Notes under the pieces: model-generated
The model's database searches: none
What the model saw: the letters and a program-made list of their open reading frames with translations, nothing else
Told to the model about the DNA's origin: nothing
NCBI RefSeq assembly: GCF_035920345.1
Contig: NZ_CP109149.1
Location: 1,488,001 to 1,552,000, forward strand
Direction: 5' to 3'
DNA from: Nocardia vinacea
Lineage (GTDB): Bacteria > Actinomycetota > Actinomycetes > Mycobacteriales > Mycobacteriaceae
Length of the DNA stretch: 64,000 nucleotides
Program-made: the position numbers and the translations under genes
Part shown: one piece after another, positions 53,932 through 63,031 of the stretch
Position numbering within the stretch: the first letter of the stretch is position 1
Layout: every line of letters starts with the position of its first letter

Positions 53932-54357
53932 TCAGGAGGGGGCCATCTCTTCTCGGCGGGCTGTGATGGCCTGGTGCACGGTGAGGAAGAACAGCGCGAA
54001 TCCGATCGTCAGCAGGATGTGACCGCCGCCGGCCAGGTGCGACAGCGGCTTGTATTCGCCGTACCCGAGGACGGTCCGGGCACCGATGATGGTCATGCAC
54101 GCCACCATCCAGAGGACACCTGCGTTGTAGAGGGCGAAGAACCAGCGATAGGCGCGGGTGTTCGACAGGGCGAGTTGGTGTTCGAGCACCAGGACGATCA
54201 GGAAGAACAGTGTTCCCAACGCCAGCAGGTGGGTGTGGACCACGGCGAGTTCGGTCTTGCCGGTGAACTGGTGGGTTTTGGTGAGTTCGCGGTAGAACAG
54301 GCCTGACGGCAGTCCCAGTGCGGTGTAGCCGACGGCGGCCCAGTAGAGCTGTTTCAT
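53932..54357 (-). CDS. DUF2871 membrane protein (141 aa)
   Basis: Four hydrophobic helices with family-typical LPSGLFYRELTKTHQFTGKT, then ELAVVHTHLLALGTLFFLIV and LSHLAGGGHILLTIGFALFF. Conserved His residues in the VHTHLL and GGGH segments could bind metal or heme, but this is not established. It lies 49 bp downstream of the DUF4267 gene on the same strand. Confidence 0.85.
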   Translation of the reverse strand: MKQLYWAAVGYTALGLPSGLFYRELTKTHQFTGKTELAVVHTHLLALGTLFFLIVLVLEHQLALSNTRAYRWFFALYNAGVLWMVACMTIIGARTVLGYGEYKPLSHLAGGGHILLTIGFALFFLTVHQAITARREEMAPS

Positions 54358-54406
54358 CGAGTCCTCGTTCGTGAAATATGGTGCGGTCGTTCGGGGCGTG
54401 CAGAGG

Positions 54407-54844
54407 TCAGGCGGGCTGCGCGGCGGGCGCCGGGGCGGCGACCTGCTGGGCCTTGGGCGCCTTGCTGGTTTCGCGGAGGATCAGCAGGCCCGTGACGGCG
54501 ATCAGCGCCGAGGTCAGGCCGTGGACGCCGAACGCGGTGGCCGTGGAGCCGTGGTGGGCCAGGACGTTGATCATGTCGCCGACCGGGGCGACGGCCGTCA
54601 TCAGCAGGACCCAGCCCAGGGCGTGGCGCTGGCCCGTCACCAGCAGGATGCCCGTGCCCAGGCCCATCGCGAGTTCGCGGCTGCCCTTCACGATGAGGAA
54701 GCCGCCGCCGTCGCCGGCGGGCACGTTCGGCAGGCCGAAGCCCTGGGCGGCGGTCCCGGGGGTCAGGACGAACGAGATCGCGAGGTAGAAGGTGAACAGA
54801 ACGACGGCGGTGGCCAGGACGGTGTTGAGGGTCTTGCGCGACAT
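54407..54844 (-). CDS. DUF4267 membrane protein (145 aa)
   Basis: Small membrane protein with about four helices and the family features LTPGTAAQGFGLPNVP, FLIVKGSRELAMGLGTGILL and GDMINVLAHHGS. ATG at 54844 after a GGAGAAC site; the earlier in-frame ATG at 54889 has none. Usually near MarR/TetR-controlled small membrane proteins. Function unknown. Confidence 0.85.
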   Translation of the reverse strand: MSRKTLNTVLATAVVLFTFYLAISFVLTPGTAAQGFGLPNVPAGDGGGFLIVKGSRELAMGLGTGILLVTGQRHALGWVLLMTAVAPVGDMINVLAHHGSTATAFGVHGLTSALIAVTGLLILRETSKAPKAQQVAAPAPAAQPA

Positions 54845-54980
54845 GATTGTTCTCCAGTGACGTTGTAACGGTGAGCTGTTGTCCGACAAGGCATTCGGCC
54901 CTGCCGAGGGGTAATGCCCGGCCGCCTGCGCTCGCGTGCGAGTCGGCCGGGCGTCGAATCTTCGAGTCAGCGTTCGGCGG

Positions 54981-55364
54981 TCACTGGGACAGCATGTCGC
55001 CGGGTGCCAGTTCGAGGGTGAGGTGGTAGATCATCGGCCGTGCGGTGAGGTCGAGGCCGTCCTGGATCCGCAGCGTCAACTCACGCCATTCCGGAGTGCC
55101 GAGGGCGTTGCGCAGGGCGGTGCCGCTGTCCCAGTCCCCGACGTTGACGAACACCACCTCGTCCGCCTCACCGGCCGCCTGGAACATCCGGGTTCGGCGG
55201 AAACCGGACGCGGCCGCCATGTACTGGGCACTGTCGCGCCAGCGCTGCAGGAACAGGTCCCGCTGTGCCGCGGGGACCGACATCGTGTTGATCACTGTGA
55301 CCGGGGCGTCGGTGTCAGGGACGGTCGGGGTGGTGGGAACGGCGGGGTTGGTTGGAATCGGCAT
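54981..55364 (-). CDS. Antibiotic biosynthesis monooxygenase (ABM) family protein (127 aa)
   Basis: Dimeric ferredoxin-like ABM domain: VTVINTMSVPAAQRDLFLQR, SGFRRTRMFQAAGEADEVVF and VNVGDWDSGTALRNAL. Such proteins oxidise polyphenols or heme or act as cofactor-free oxygenases. A Pro/Thr-rich stretch precedes the domain. The ATG at 55364 overlaps a palindrome that is probably the binding site of the divergent MarR protein. Confidence 0.87.
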   Translation of the reverse strand: MPIPTNPAVPTTPTVPDTDAPVTVINTMSVPAAQRDLFLQRWRDSAQYMAAASGFRRTRMFQAAGEADEVVFVNVGDWDSGTALRNALGTPEWRELTLRIQDGLDLTARPMIYHLTLELAPGDMLSQ

Positions 55365-55387
55365 ATTGTCACCGTAAGAGACAATAT
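55363..55387. promoter_or_regulatory. Probable MarR operator
   Basis: atattgtc-accgtaaga-gacaatat: perfect 8-bp arms, 9-bp spacer, overlapping the start of the ABM gene. The rest of the divergent region (55388-55440) is unusually AT-rich and contains caatactg/caatcctg repeats. Confidence 0.65.
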
Positions 55388-55442
55388 TCTTAGATGTCAA
55401 TACTGTTATGTGGCAATCCTGTTGAGTTGCTAATGTGAGGTC

Positions 55443-55931
55443 ATGGTGAACCAGCCGCTGGACTCGCGCGCAGTCTTCTTGTTGTCGCAGATCGGTCATC
55501 ACGTGGCGTACCGGTTCACCGAGCAGCTGGCGCGATTGGATCTGGATCCGGCCCACTTCGCGGTCCTGGGCAACCTGGCGGTTGCGGATGGGCGCAGTCA
55601 GCAGGAACTCGCTGATCTGCTGCGGGTGCACCGCAACGCGATGGTCGGATTGGTCGACGAGCTAGAGGAGCGCGCACTGGTGACCCGGCGCCCGCACCCG
55701 GTCGACCGTCGCGCACACGCGGTCCACCTCACCGATCACGCGCGCGAGGTACTCGGGACAGTCCAGGCCGAGGCCGATGCACTGGAATCGGAAATCCTCG
55801 CACCACTCGAGGACACCGAGCGAACCCTTTTCCTTCCGCTGCTTCATCGCATCGCCGCGCACGCCGACCTCCCCGCCGGTATACACCCCGGCCTGCAACG
55901 ACGGCGCCGCGCACGCCGAGAATCACGGTGA
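55443..55931 (+). CDS. MarR-family transcriptional regulator (162 aa)
   Basis: Winged-helix MarR protein: LDLDPAHFAVLGNLAVADGR, QQELADLLRVHRNAMVGLVD (recognition helix), and the wing region ALVTRRPHPVDRRAHAVHLT. Divergent from the ABM-DUF4267-DUF2871 genes, which it probably represses with oxidant or phenolic induction (inference). Confidence 0.9.
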   Translation: MVNQPLDSRAVFLLSQIGHHVAYRFTEQLARLDLDPAHFAVLGNLAVADGRSQQELADLLRVHRNAMVGLVDELEERALVTRRPHPVDRRAHAVHLTDHAREVLGTVQAEADALESEILAPLEDTERTLFLPLLHRIAAHADLPAGIHPGLQRRRRARRESR

Positions 55932-56681
55932 GCTCAGCCCGCGAAGCTTCCCCTGCGCACCGGACCCTCCTCAGCGCCGGCCCCCGGGCCCGAAACGCCG
56001 CGCATCATCGACACCGCCGGGACGATGCGTCATGCGCTGGTCGTCGGGGAGTTAATGCACGACGGCACCAGCGCGGTGGCCGGCACCAGCGGCTACTACA
56101 TCGACCCGATCGCCCCGCTGGGCTGACTTCAGTAAGGTTGAGTGAGCGATAATGCCGCATATCGGTCGTTCGGGAACGAAGCGTTCGCCAATCGACAGCG
56201 CAATAACCTATTCCACTTCTGTTCCGAAGTCGGTGGTCCCACGACTGGCAACGCGGTGGTCCCACAACAGGGGTGGCAAACGACAGAACGCGCCGCACAG
56301 CCGGACCCATCCTCCGTCTTCCCCTGCACCCCGCCGTCTTCGCTGGCCTCGGCCCGACCGGGCGAGACCAACACACCACGTCATTCAGCACCGCCCTACA
56401 CACGTCGGCCGAATTCTTGACGACTAGATGGCAATTGGCCACAGAACGCACGGTACGGTCGGCACCATGACCAGCGGCGATACGTTTAGAGAGCACACTG
56501 GTAACTCGTCGGGTACGCCCAGAAATGAGCACACTGGCCGACCGTCGGCCCGGTATGAAACCGTCGACGTACTTACGTCCGGCAAAAGGCTCGGGGAGGC
56601 GGGGGAGCGCACCGACGCGGGCGTTCTCGCATGTCATAGTCCGGTAGCATCGGAGCTACCACATTCTTTGGAGGTTTAATT
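55932..56681. other. 750-bp gene-poor stretch before tatA
   Basis: No intact gene. The plus strand at 56001-56126 reads RIIDTAGTMRHALVVGELMH then DGTSAVAGTSGYYIDPIAPL with a stop, a plausible C-terminal remnant of an unrecognised protein. An 11-bp direct repeat (gagcacactgg) occurs near 56490 and 56528. The tatA promoter (possible -10 TAGCAT at 56646-56651) lies at the end. Confidence 0.45.
56001..56126 (+). pseudogene. C-terminal protein remnant, family unknown
   Basis: A 41-codon open segment with protein-like composition ending ...AGTSGYYIDPIAPLG and a stop, lacking a start codon with a ribosome site. It marks the right edge of the accessory segment. I do not recognise the family. Confidence 0.3.
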
Positions 56682-56957
56682 ATGGGCAGTCTGAGCATCT
56701 GGCACTGGCTGATCATCGCCGCGGTCTTCGTGATGTTCTTCGGCGCGAAGCGTATGCCCGATGCCGCCCGCAGCCTGGGCCGCTCACTGCGCATCTTCAA
56801 GAGCGAAGTCAGCCAGATGCAGAACGAGAGCAGCAGCGCACAGGCAAGTGCAGCACCGGTGCAGCAACCGGCCGCCGAACTGCCGCAGGCCTCGGCCGTC
56901 CAGCCGACTGTCGCGCAGCCGCAGGCCGAGCCCCAGGCCCAGCCGAAGTCGCTCTGA
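56682..56957 (+). CDS. tatA: Sec-independent translocase protein TatA (91 aa)
   Basis: Single N-terminal membrane helix ([20 protein letters not shown]) followed by the hinge [15 protein letters not shown] and amphipathic helix [14 protein letters not shown], then a Gln/Ala/Pro-rich tail. Forms the pore of the twin-arginine pathway with TatC. Strong GGAGG at the right distance. Operon with tatC. Confidence 0.96.
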   Translation: MGSLSIWHWLIIAAVFVMFFGAKRMPDAARSLGRSLRIFKSEVSQMQNESSSAQASAAPVQQPAAELPQASAVQPTVAQPQAEPQAQPKSL

Positions 56958-57061
56958 GCCCAGCCTTGCCGCCGGGGTGAGTAGCGAACTCGCTCCGGGC
57001 CTAGTGCTGTTGCCCGCCGACCGCTGCGGGCACCTTCGACCCCAGGGGCCAACACACCACC

Positions 57062-58015
57062 ATGCGAATCCCGTTCGATCCCCGGCGCAGTAAGCGCAGG
57101 ACGAATCCCGACGGCACCATGTCGTTGGTCGAGCATCTGCAGGAGCTGCGCCGTCGGCTGCTGGTCTCGATCGCCGCGGTCGTCGTCACCACGCTGTTCG
57201 GCTTCTTCTGGTACGCGCACACGATCTTCGGCATCGAAAGCCTGGGATCGCTGCTGACCGGACCCTACTGTTCCCTGCCCGCCTCGTCGCGAGCCGTACT
57301 CACCACCGACGGCGCCTGCCGTCTGCTGGCGACCGCGCCCTTCGAGCAGTTCATGCTGCGGTTGAAGGTCGGTATGACGGCGGGCGTGGTGTTGGCCGCT
57401 CCGGTGTGGCTGTATCAGATCTGGGGCTTCATCACTCCCGGTCTGTACGCGAAGGAACGCAAGTACGCGGTCGGATTCGTCACCTCCGGTAGTGCGCTGT
57501 TCGTGACCGGCGCCGTACTCGCGTATTGGGTTGTCGCACACGCGTTGAGCTTCCTGCTGAATATCGGCAACAACGCGCAGATCACCGCCCTGAGCGGTAC
57601 GCAATACTTCAGCTTCATCATCCAACTGCTCGTCATTTTCGGTGTCAGCTTCGAAATCCCGCTGCTGGTAGTCGGATTGAATCTGGTCGGCGTGCTGCAC
57701 TACGACAAGCTCGCCAAGTGGCGACGCGGAATCGTCTTCGGGCTCTTCGTCTTCGCTGCGATCGTGACCCCACAGGATCCGTTCTCCATGCTGGCACTGG
57801 CGCTGGCCCTGACCGTGCTGTTCGAGGTCGCCATCCAGTTCTCCCGGATCAATGACAGGCGGCGCGCACGTCGGGAGGCCGACGCATTGGCGGCACTTTC
57901 GGATGAGGAAGCCTCCACGGTCTCCGGTCCCGAGCCGATCAACTCCGCCGATTCGATCATGGAACCCCCGGAGAAATCGGCGCGACCCGTGTCGGACTAC
58001 TCCGATACCCTCTGA
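57062..58015 (+). CDS. tatC: Sec-independent translocase protein TatC (317 aa)
   Basis: Six-helix twin-arginine signal receptor: [73 protein letters not shown] and [20 protein letters not shown]. An N-terminal basic stretch precedes the conserved start; the C-terminal 60 residues are polar. Two bases separate its stop from the helY GTG. Confidence 0.97.
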   Translation: MRIPFDPRRSKRRTNPDGTMSLVEHLQELRRRLLVSIAAVVVTTLFGFFWYAHTIFGIESLGSLLTGPYCSLPASSRAVLTTDGACRLLATAPFEQFMLRLKVGMTAGVVLAAPVWLYQIWGFITPGLYAKERKYAVGFVTSGSALFVTGAVLAYWVVAHALSFLLNIGNNAQITALSGTQYFSFIIQLLVIFGVSFEIPLLVVGLNLVGVLHYDKLAKWRRGIVFGLFVFAAIVTPQDPFSMLALALALTVLFEVAIQFSRINDRRRARREADALAALSDEEASTVSGPEPINSADSIMEPPEKSARPVSDYSDTL

Positions 58016-58017
58016 CC

Positions 58018-60714
58018 GTGACGTATCACCAGTCGCAGGCGGGCGAGCTGGCAAAGTTCTCCGCCGAGCTGACTTTCGGGTTGGACCCCTTCCAGCGCAA
58101 TGCCTGTAAAGCCCTCGAGGGCGGGCACAGCGTGCTGGTCTGTGCCCCGACCGGCGCGGGTAAGACCGTCGTCGGCGAATTCGCGGTGCACCTCGCGTTG
58201 GCAGCGGGCGGAAAGTGTTTCTACACCACACCGATCAAAGCGCTGTCGAACCAGAAGTTCGCCGACCTGACCGATCGCCACGGGCGCGACCAGGTCGGAC
58301 TGCTCACCGGTGACCAATCGATCAACCCGGGTGCGCCGGTGGTCGTGATGACCACCGAGGTGCTGCGCAATATGCTCTACGCCTCCTCGGACGCGCTGCG
58401 CGGACTGTCCTATGTGGTGATGGACGAGGTGCACTACCTCGCCGACCGCTTCCGCGGCGCGGTCTGGGAGGAGGTCATCCTGCATCTGCCGCCGGATGTG
58501 CGGCTGGTCAGCCTGTCCGCGACGGTCAGCAATGCCGAGGAATTCGGCGCGTGGATGGAAACCGTGCGTGGCGATACCGCAGTGGTCGTCGACGAGACCC
58601 GCCCGGTGCCGCTGTGGCAGCACGTCATGGTCGGTCGGCGGATGTTCGATCTGTTCGATACCAACTCCAGCGAGCAGAAGGTCCTGGTCGACGAGGATCT
58701 GGTGCGCTATATCCGCCACCGTGAGGCGGCGGACCGGATGAACGGCTGGGGTGGACCGCGCGGTCGTGGTGGCAACCGCAACTTCCGGCCGTTGCCGCGA
58801 CCGGAGGTGCTCGCCAAGCTCGATGAGGAAGGGCTGCTGCCCGCGATCACCTTCATCTTCAGTCGGGCCGGATGTGATGGAGCGCTTGCCCAGTGCCTGC
58901 GTTCGCGACTGGATCTCAGCCGTGACGACGAAGCCGGAGAGATCGACGCGATCATCGAGAAGCACACCGGGGATCTGCCCAAGGGCGATCTGGAGGTGCT
59001 CGGCTACTGGGAGTGGCGCGAGGCGCTGCATCGCGGCCTGGCCGCGCATCACGCGGGCATGTTGCCCGCCTTCCGGCATACCGTCGAGGAATTGTTCGTG
59101 CGTGGTCTGGTGCGGGCCGTATTCGCCACGGAGACACTGGCTTTGGGCATCAATATGCCCGCGCGGACGGTGGTGCTCGAGCGGCTGGTCAAGTACAACG
59201 GCGAGTCGCACGCCGAGCTGACGCCCGGGGAGTACACGCAGCTCACGGGTCGGGCCGGGCGGCGCGGGATCGATGTCGAGGGCCATGCGGTGGTGCTGTG
59301 GCAGCCCGAGGTCGATACCAGTGCGGTCGCCGGTCTCGCATCCACCCGGACCTATCCGCTGCGCAGTTCGTTCCGACCGGGCTACAACATGTCGATCAAT
59401 CTGATCGATCGGATGGGCGCGGACGAGTCGCGGGCACTACTGGAGCGGTCTTTCGCGCAGTTCCAGGCCGACCGGTCGGTGGTGGGGCTGGTGCGCGGGA
59501 TCGAGCGCAATGAGGGTCAGTTGCGCAAGTTGCGCGATCAGCTCGGCGGCGAGGACGGCGGCTTCCTGGAATACATTTCCCTGCGCGAGCGGATCAAGCA
59601 GCGTGAACGTCAGATCGCGCAGCAGAGTCGGGCCGATCGGCGCGGGGCCGCGGTCGACGCGCTGGTGTCCCTGCGGCGCGGCGATGTGGTGGCCATTCCG
59701 TCCGGGCGGCGAGCCGGGCTCGCGGTGATTCTGGAGCCGGATGCCACGCCGGGGGATCCGCGTCCGCTGGTACTGACCGAAGACAAGTGGGCGGGTCGGG
59801 TATCGGTCGCCGATTTCCCGGTGCCCGCGAAGACGCTGGGGCATATGCGGCTGCCACGCAAGATCGATCACCGCACGGCACGGACTCGGCGCGACCTGGC
59901 GTCGGCGTTGCGCAGCACCGGGATCTCGGCGCCGGGCCGGCCGCGGCGCGCTGACCGTTCGCAGGCGGGCGAGGACCGCGAGCTATCGACATTGCGGCGC
60001 AGTCTGCGTTCGCATCCGGCGCATACGCGGCCCGATCGCGAGCAGATGAGCCGGGTCGGCGAGCGCTACAACCGGCTGCTGCGCGAGACCGAAACGATGC
60101 GCCAAAAGGTTGCCGCGACCACCAATTCGCTGGCACGCACCTTCGACCGGATCCTCGGCCTGCTCGAGGAGCGCGGGTTCGTGGACGCGGGCGAAGTAAC
60201 CGCCGACGGACGTCGGCTGGCCAGGATCTACGCCGAAAGCGATCTGCTGGTCGCCGAATGTCTGCGGCAGGGGCTGTGGCGCGGGCTCGGTCCGGCCGAA
60301 TTGGCGGCGGTGGTTTCCATTCTGGTGTACGAATCCCGCCAGGAGGGCGGCTATCTCGGTGCCAGCGGGCCGACCGAACCGATTCGCCGGGCCGTCGGCG
60401 CGACCGTCGGCGTGTGGAGCGAGTTGCGCTCCGATGAGGCACGGCACAAGCTGTCGCCCACCCGTGAACCGGATCTCGGTTTCGTGACAGGTGTTTACAA
60501 ATGGGCGCGCGGCGATGGGTTGGCCGAGTCGTTGCTGGCCAGCGGTGATCAGAACACGCCGCTGTCCGCGGGCGATTTCGTGCGGTGGTGCCGACAGGTC
60601 ATCGATCTGCTCGATCAGATCCACGGAACCGCCGACGATGTGGAGGTCGCCGGGACCGCGGCCAAGGCCGTCCGCGCGATCCGACGGGGTGTCGTGGCCG
60701 TGGACGCCGCGTAG
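58018..60714 (+). CDS. helY: Ski2-like DEAD/DEAH-box RNA helicase HelY (898 aa)
   Basis: ATP-dependent superfamily 2 helicase. Walker A CAPTGAGKTVVGEF (residues about 43-55), motif Ib/II VVMDEVHYLADRFRG, motif III VSLSATVSNAEEFGAWM, motif V/VI LALGINMPARTVV and LTGRAGRRGIDVEG, then a C-terminal Ski2-like helical domain. Probably acts on structured RNA; the mycobacterial orthologue is HelY next to TatC. GTG start close behind tatC. Confidence 0.96.
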   Translation: MTYHQSQAGELAKFSAELTFGLDPFQRNACKALEGGHSVLVCAPTGAGKTVVGEFAVHLALAAGGKCFYTTPIKALSNQKFADLTDRHGRDQVGLLTGDQSINPGAPVVVMTTEVLRNMLYASSDALRGLSYVVMDEVHYLADRFRGAVWEEVILHLPPDVRLVSLSATVSNAEEFGAWMETVRGDTAVVVDETRPVPLWQHVMVGRRMFDLFDTNSSEQKVLVDEDLVRYIRHREAADRMNGWGGPRGRGGNRNFRPLPRPEVLAKLDEEGLLPAITFIFSRAGCDGALAQCLRSRLDLSRDDEAGEIDAIIEKHTGDLPKGDLEVLGYWEWREALHRGLAAHHAGMLPAFRHTVEELFVRGLVRAVFATETLALGINMPARTVVLERLVKYNGESHAELTPGEYTQLTGRAGRRGIDVEGHAVVLWQPEVDTSAVAGLASTRTYPLRSSFRPGYNMSINLIDRMGADESRALLERSFAQFQADRSVVGLVRGIERNEGQLRKLRDQLGGEDGGFLEYISLRERIKQRERQIAQQSRADRRGAAVDALVSLRRGDVVAIPSGRRAGLAVILEPDATPGDPRPLVLTEDKWAGRVSVADFPVPAKTLGHMRLPRKIDHRTARTRRDLASALRSTGISAPGRPRRADRSQAGEDRELSTLRRSLRSHPAHTRPDREQMSRVGERYNRLLRETETMRQKVAATTNSLARTFDRILGLLEERGFVDAGEVTADGRRLARIYAESDLLVAECLRQGLWRGLGPAELAAVVSILVYESRQEGGYLGASGPTEPIRRAVGATVGVWSELRSDEARHKLSPTREPDLGFVTGVYKWARGDGLAESLLASGDQNTPLSAGDFVRWCRQVIDLLDQIHGTADDVEVAGTAAKAVRAIRRGVVAVDAA

Positions 60715-60864
60715 CCGATTCGATTGTGATTTGATTTCTTTCGCGTACCGACCGTGGCGGAGGAGTCGGACAGGATCGCGCCTCATATCGGACTGGTCCT
60801 GTTGTGCGACGAGTCTCACGCGGGGGGCTACCGTGTGTATAACGATGCGAGTGGAGGCAACCAG

Positions 60865-61590
60865 ATGAGCGGCCCGTACGGACCGAACGACGCCCCTGGT
60901 CCCGGGGAGGGACGCAATGATCCCACCCAACAGTGGGGTGGACAGCAGGCGCCCGGTGCAGCCGGGCCGACCCAGCAGTGGGGTGGCACCCCACAGGCGC
61001 AGCCGACCCAGCAGTGGGGCGATCCGAACGCGCAGCAGCCGCAGTGGGGTCAGCCGAATCCGCCGAGCCAGCCGAGTCAGCCGCAGTGGGGTCAGCCGAA
61101 CCCGCAGAGCCAGCCCAGCCAGCCGCAGTGGGGCCAGCCTCAGCCCAGCCAGCCGAGTCAGCCGCAGTGGGGGCAGCAGCCGACCCAGCAGGACTGGTCG
61201 GCGCAGCAGGGACAACAGCCCTGGCAGCAGGGCCAGCAGCAGCCGTGGCAGCAGCAGACCCCGCAGCCGAGCAGCGGCGGTAAGAGCAAGGGCCTGTTCA
61301 TCGGCCTAGGTGTGCTCGCGCTCGCCGTCATCGGCGCCATCGTGGTGCTGGTGCTCGTGCTGACCAGCAAGGACGAACTCGACCAGGCCGCCGTTCAGGA
61401 CGGCGTCAAGAAGGTGCTCTCGGATTCCTACGGAATCCAAGACGTCGCTGATGTCTCCTGCCCCTCGGGCCAGCAGGTCGAGGTCGACGCGACCTTCACC
61501 TGTGACCTGAAGGTCAGCGGCGAGCAGAAGAAGGTCACCGTCAAGATCACCAAGGACGACGGAACCTACGAGGTCGGCCGCCCGAACTGA
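60865..61590 (+). CDS. Membrane-anchored DUF4333 protein with Gln/Trp repeats (241 aa)
   Basis: Counterpart of M. tuberculosis Rv2091c by position. Residues 1-135 are a disordered cytoplasmic part with repeated PTQQWGG and QPSQPQWGQP units, then a single membrane helix (GLFIGLGVLALAVIGAIVVL), then an external DUF4333 domain (DELDQAAVQDGVKKVLSDSY... VSCPSGQQVEVDATFTCDLK) with a Cys pair. The ATG follows an AGTGGAGG site at 60853-60860. Function unknown; similar proteins are cell-envelope associated. Confidence 0.88.
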   Translation: MSGPYGPNDAPGPGEGRNDPTQQWGGQQAPGAAGPTQQWGGTPQAQPTQQWGDPNAQQPQWGQPNPPSQPSQPQWGQPNPQSQPSQPQWGQPQPSQPSQPQWGQQPTQQDWSAQQGQQPWQQGQQQPWQQQTPQPSSGGKSKGLFIGLGVLALAVIGAIVVLVLVLTSKDELDQAAVQDGVKKVLSDSYGIQDVADVSCPSGQQVEVDATFTCDLKVSGEQKKVTVKITKDDGTYEVGRPN

Positions 61591-61970
61591 CGGTTCTTCG
61601 GTCGGCAGGTCGGCGAGCGGGCGTCGGTGGGGCGGCCCCGCTGCGCGGGCTTGGTGGGCGAGCGCGGGTACCTCGGCGCGGCGACCAGCTTCTGCCCGGG
61701 TAGCTCCAACTACTGAGTCGAGTACGGCGTGTCGGGTCCCTGGTTCCCGGCTCTTGTCGATCGGGCGGTCGGCGGTGTCGCGACGGGCAGGTGCGAAGCA
61801 CGCTTTCTGCTTCCCCGGCCTGGAGCCGTACTACGAAGCCGCCGCTCAGGATTCGTGGCGGCGCACGGTTGTGGCGCAGAGGTAGTGACGGCCTCGCAGA
61901 TGCTGCGACCTATGCGAGGTCGTTACTGGGTATGCGAGGCCTCGTGCTTGTGCGGTAACGATCGGTGCCG
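61591..61970. other. Gene-free stretch between convergent genes
   Basis: No gene. Contains the second copy of the conserved stem-loop (61885-61926). A plus-strand frame overlapping the exonuclease end is not credible. Confidence 0.55.
61885..61926. repeat. Stem-loop repeat, copy B
   Basis: gtgacggcctcgca / tgcgaggtcgttac (14-bp stem with two G-T pairs) around a 14-nt loop gatgctgcgaccta. Stem core and loop match copy A at 42261-42288, and both lie between convergent genes. Confidence 0.7.
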
Positions 61971-62942
61971 TCACGCCGAGTGTGCCGCGGTCAGTGCCGC
62001 GATCAGGCGGGTGATGGGGCTTTCCGCGTTGTAGGCGGTGGCCAGTTCGCGGAGACGGTCCGGGTCGGCGGGGGTCGTGGGGAGGGTGTCGGGGCAGGAG
62101 AGCTCCACATCGGCGTCGCAGACCACGCGGGTGACCGGGGCGGCAGCCTTCAGGTAGGTCTCGGCGGCGCGGAGTTTGGCGCGGATGCCCTGGGCCATAT
62201 CGGCTGCGGGGTCGTCCACGGCTGCGGTGAGCGCGTCGAGGGAGCCGAAGCGGGAGATGAGCATCGCGGCGGACTTCTCGCCGATGCCTGCGACGCCGGG
62301 CAAGCCGTCGGAGGAGTCGCCGCGCAGGGTCGCCATGTCCGCATAGGCAGGTCCCGCATTCTCCAGTGGCACACCGTATTTCGCGGACACCTCAGCGGGG
62401 CCGAACAATTCGGCCTTGGCCAATCCGCGACCGGCGTAGAGCACGCGCACCGGCGGTGCCGGATCGTCGCGGACGAGTTGGAGCAGGTCACGGTCGCCGC
62501 TGACGACCACCACCGGATCGGTGCGCTCGCGGGTGGCCAGGGTGCCGAGCACATCGTCGGCCTCGAGTCCGATCGCGCCGCCGGTGGCGATGCCGGCCGC
62601 TGCGAGCACGTCGAGGATCATCTCGACCTGCGGGGGCAGGGTGTCCGGGACGTCCTCGGCGCCGGGTGCCGCATCGGCGGTGGTGTCGAGGCGGTGGGTC
62701 TTGTAGGTCGGCACCAGCGCCACCCGGAATGCGGGGCGCCATTCCAGGTCCAGGCAGACGACCACCCGGCTCGGCTTGTGCTTGGTGATGAGCGAGGCAA
62801 CCATATCGGTGAAGCCGCGCAGGGCGTTCACCGATCGACCGTCGGATGCGGTGATCTTCTCCGGAATCGCGTGGAACGCACGGAACCACAGGCTCGCGCC
62901 ATCGAGCAACAGCAGGGGCCCACCGGAAGTCGCAGTGTTCAC
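61971..62942 (-). CDS. 5'-3' exonuclease / flap endonuclease domain protein (323 aa)
   Basis: Stand-alone PolA N-terminal-type FEN domain: [70 protein letters not shown] and the helix-hairpin-helix [20 protein letters not shown]. The acidic metal ligands are present. The GTG at 62942 gives the canonical start; the longer frame overlaps the divergent peptidase promoter. Equivalent by position to M. tuberculosis Rv2090. Confidence 0.92.
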   Translation of the reverse strand: MNTATSGGPLLLLDGASLWFRAFHAIPEKITASDGRSVNALRGFTDMVASLITKHKPSRVVVCLDLEWRPAFRVALVPTYKTHRLDTTADAAPGAEDVPDTLPPQVEMILDVLAAAGIATGGAIGLEADDVLGTLATRERTDPVVVVSGDRDLLQLVRDDPAPPVRVLYAGRGLAKAELFGPAEVSAKYGVPLENAGPAYADMATLRGDSSDGLPGVAGIGEKSAAMLISRFGSLDALTAAVDDPAADMAQGIRAKLRAAETYLKAAAPVTRVVCDADVELSCPDTLPTTPADPDRLRELATAYNAESPITRLIAALTAAHSA

Positions 62943-63017
62943 GCCGCTGAGGCTACCTGTCCGCAACGACAACCTCGGGTGATCGGTATTCGCATTCGTG
63001 TTGATGTCGCTGACGGG

Positions 63018-63023
63018 TAACGT
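63018..63023 (+). promoter_or_regulatory. -10 box for leaderless Xaa-Pro peptidase gene
   Basis: TAACGT, 8 nt before the ATG at 63032; no ribosome site upstream. Confidence 0.5.
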
Positions 63024-63031
63024 CGGACGGT

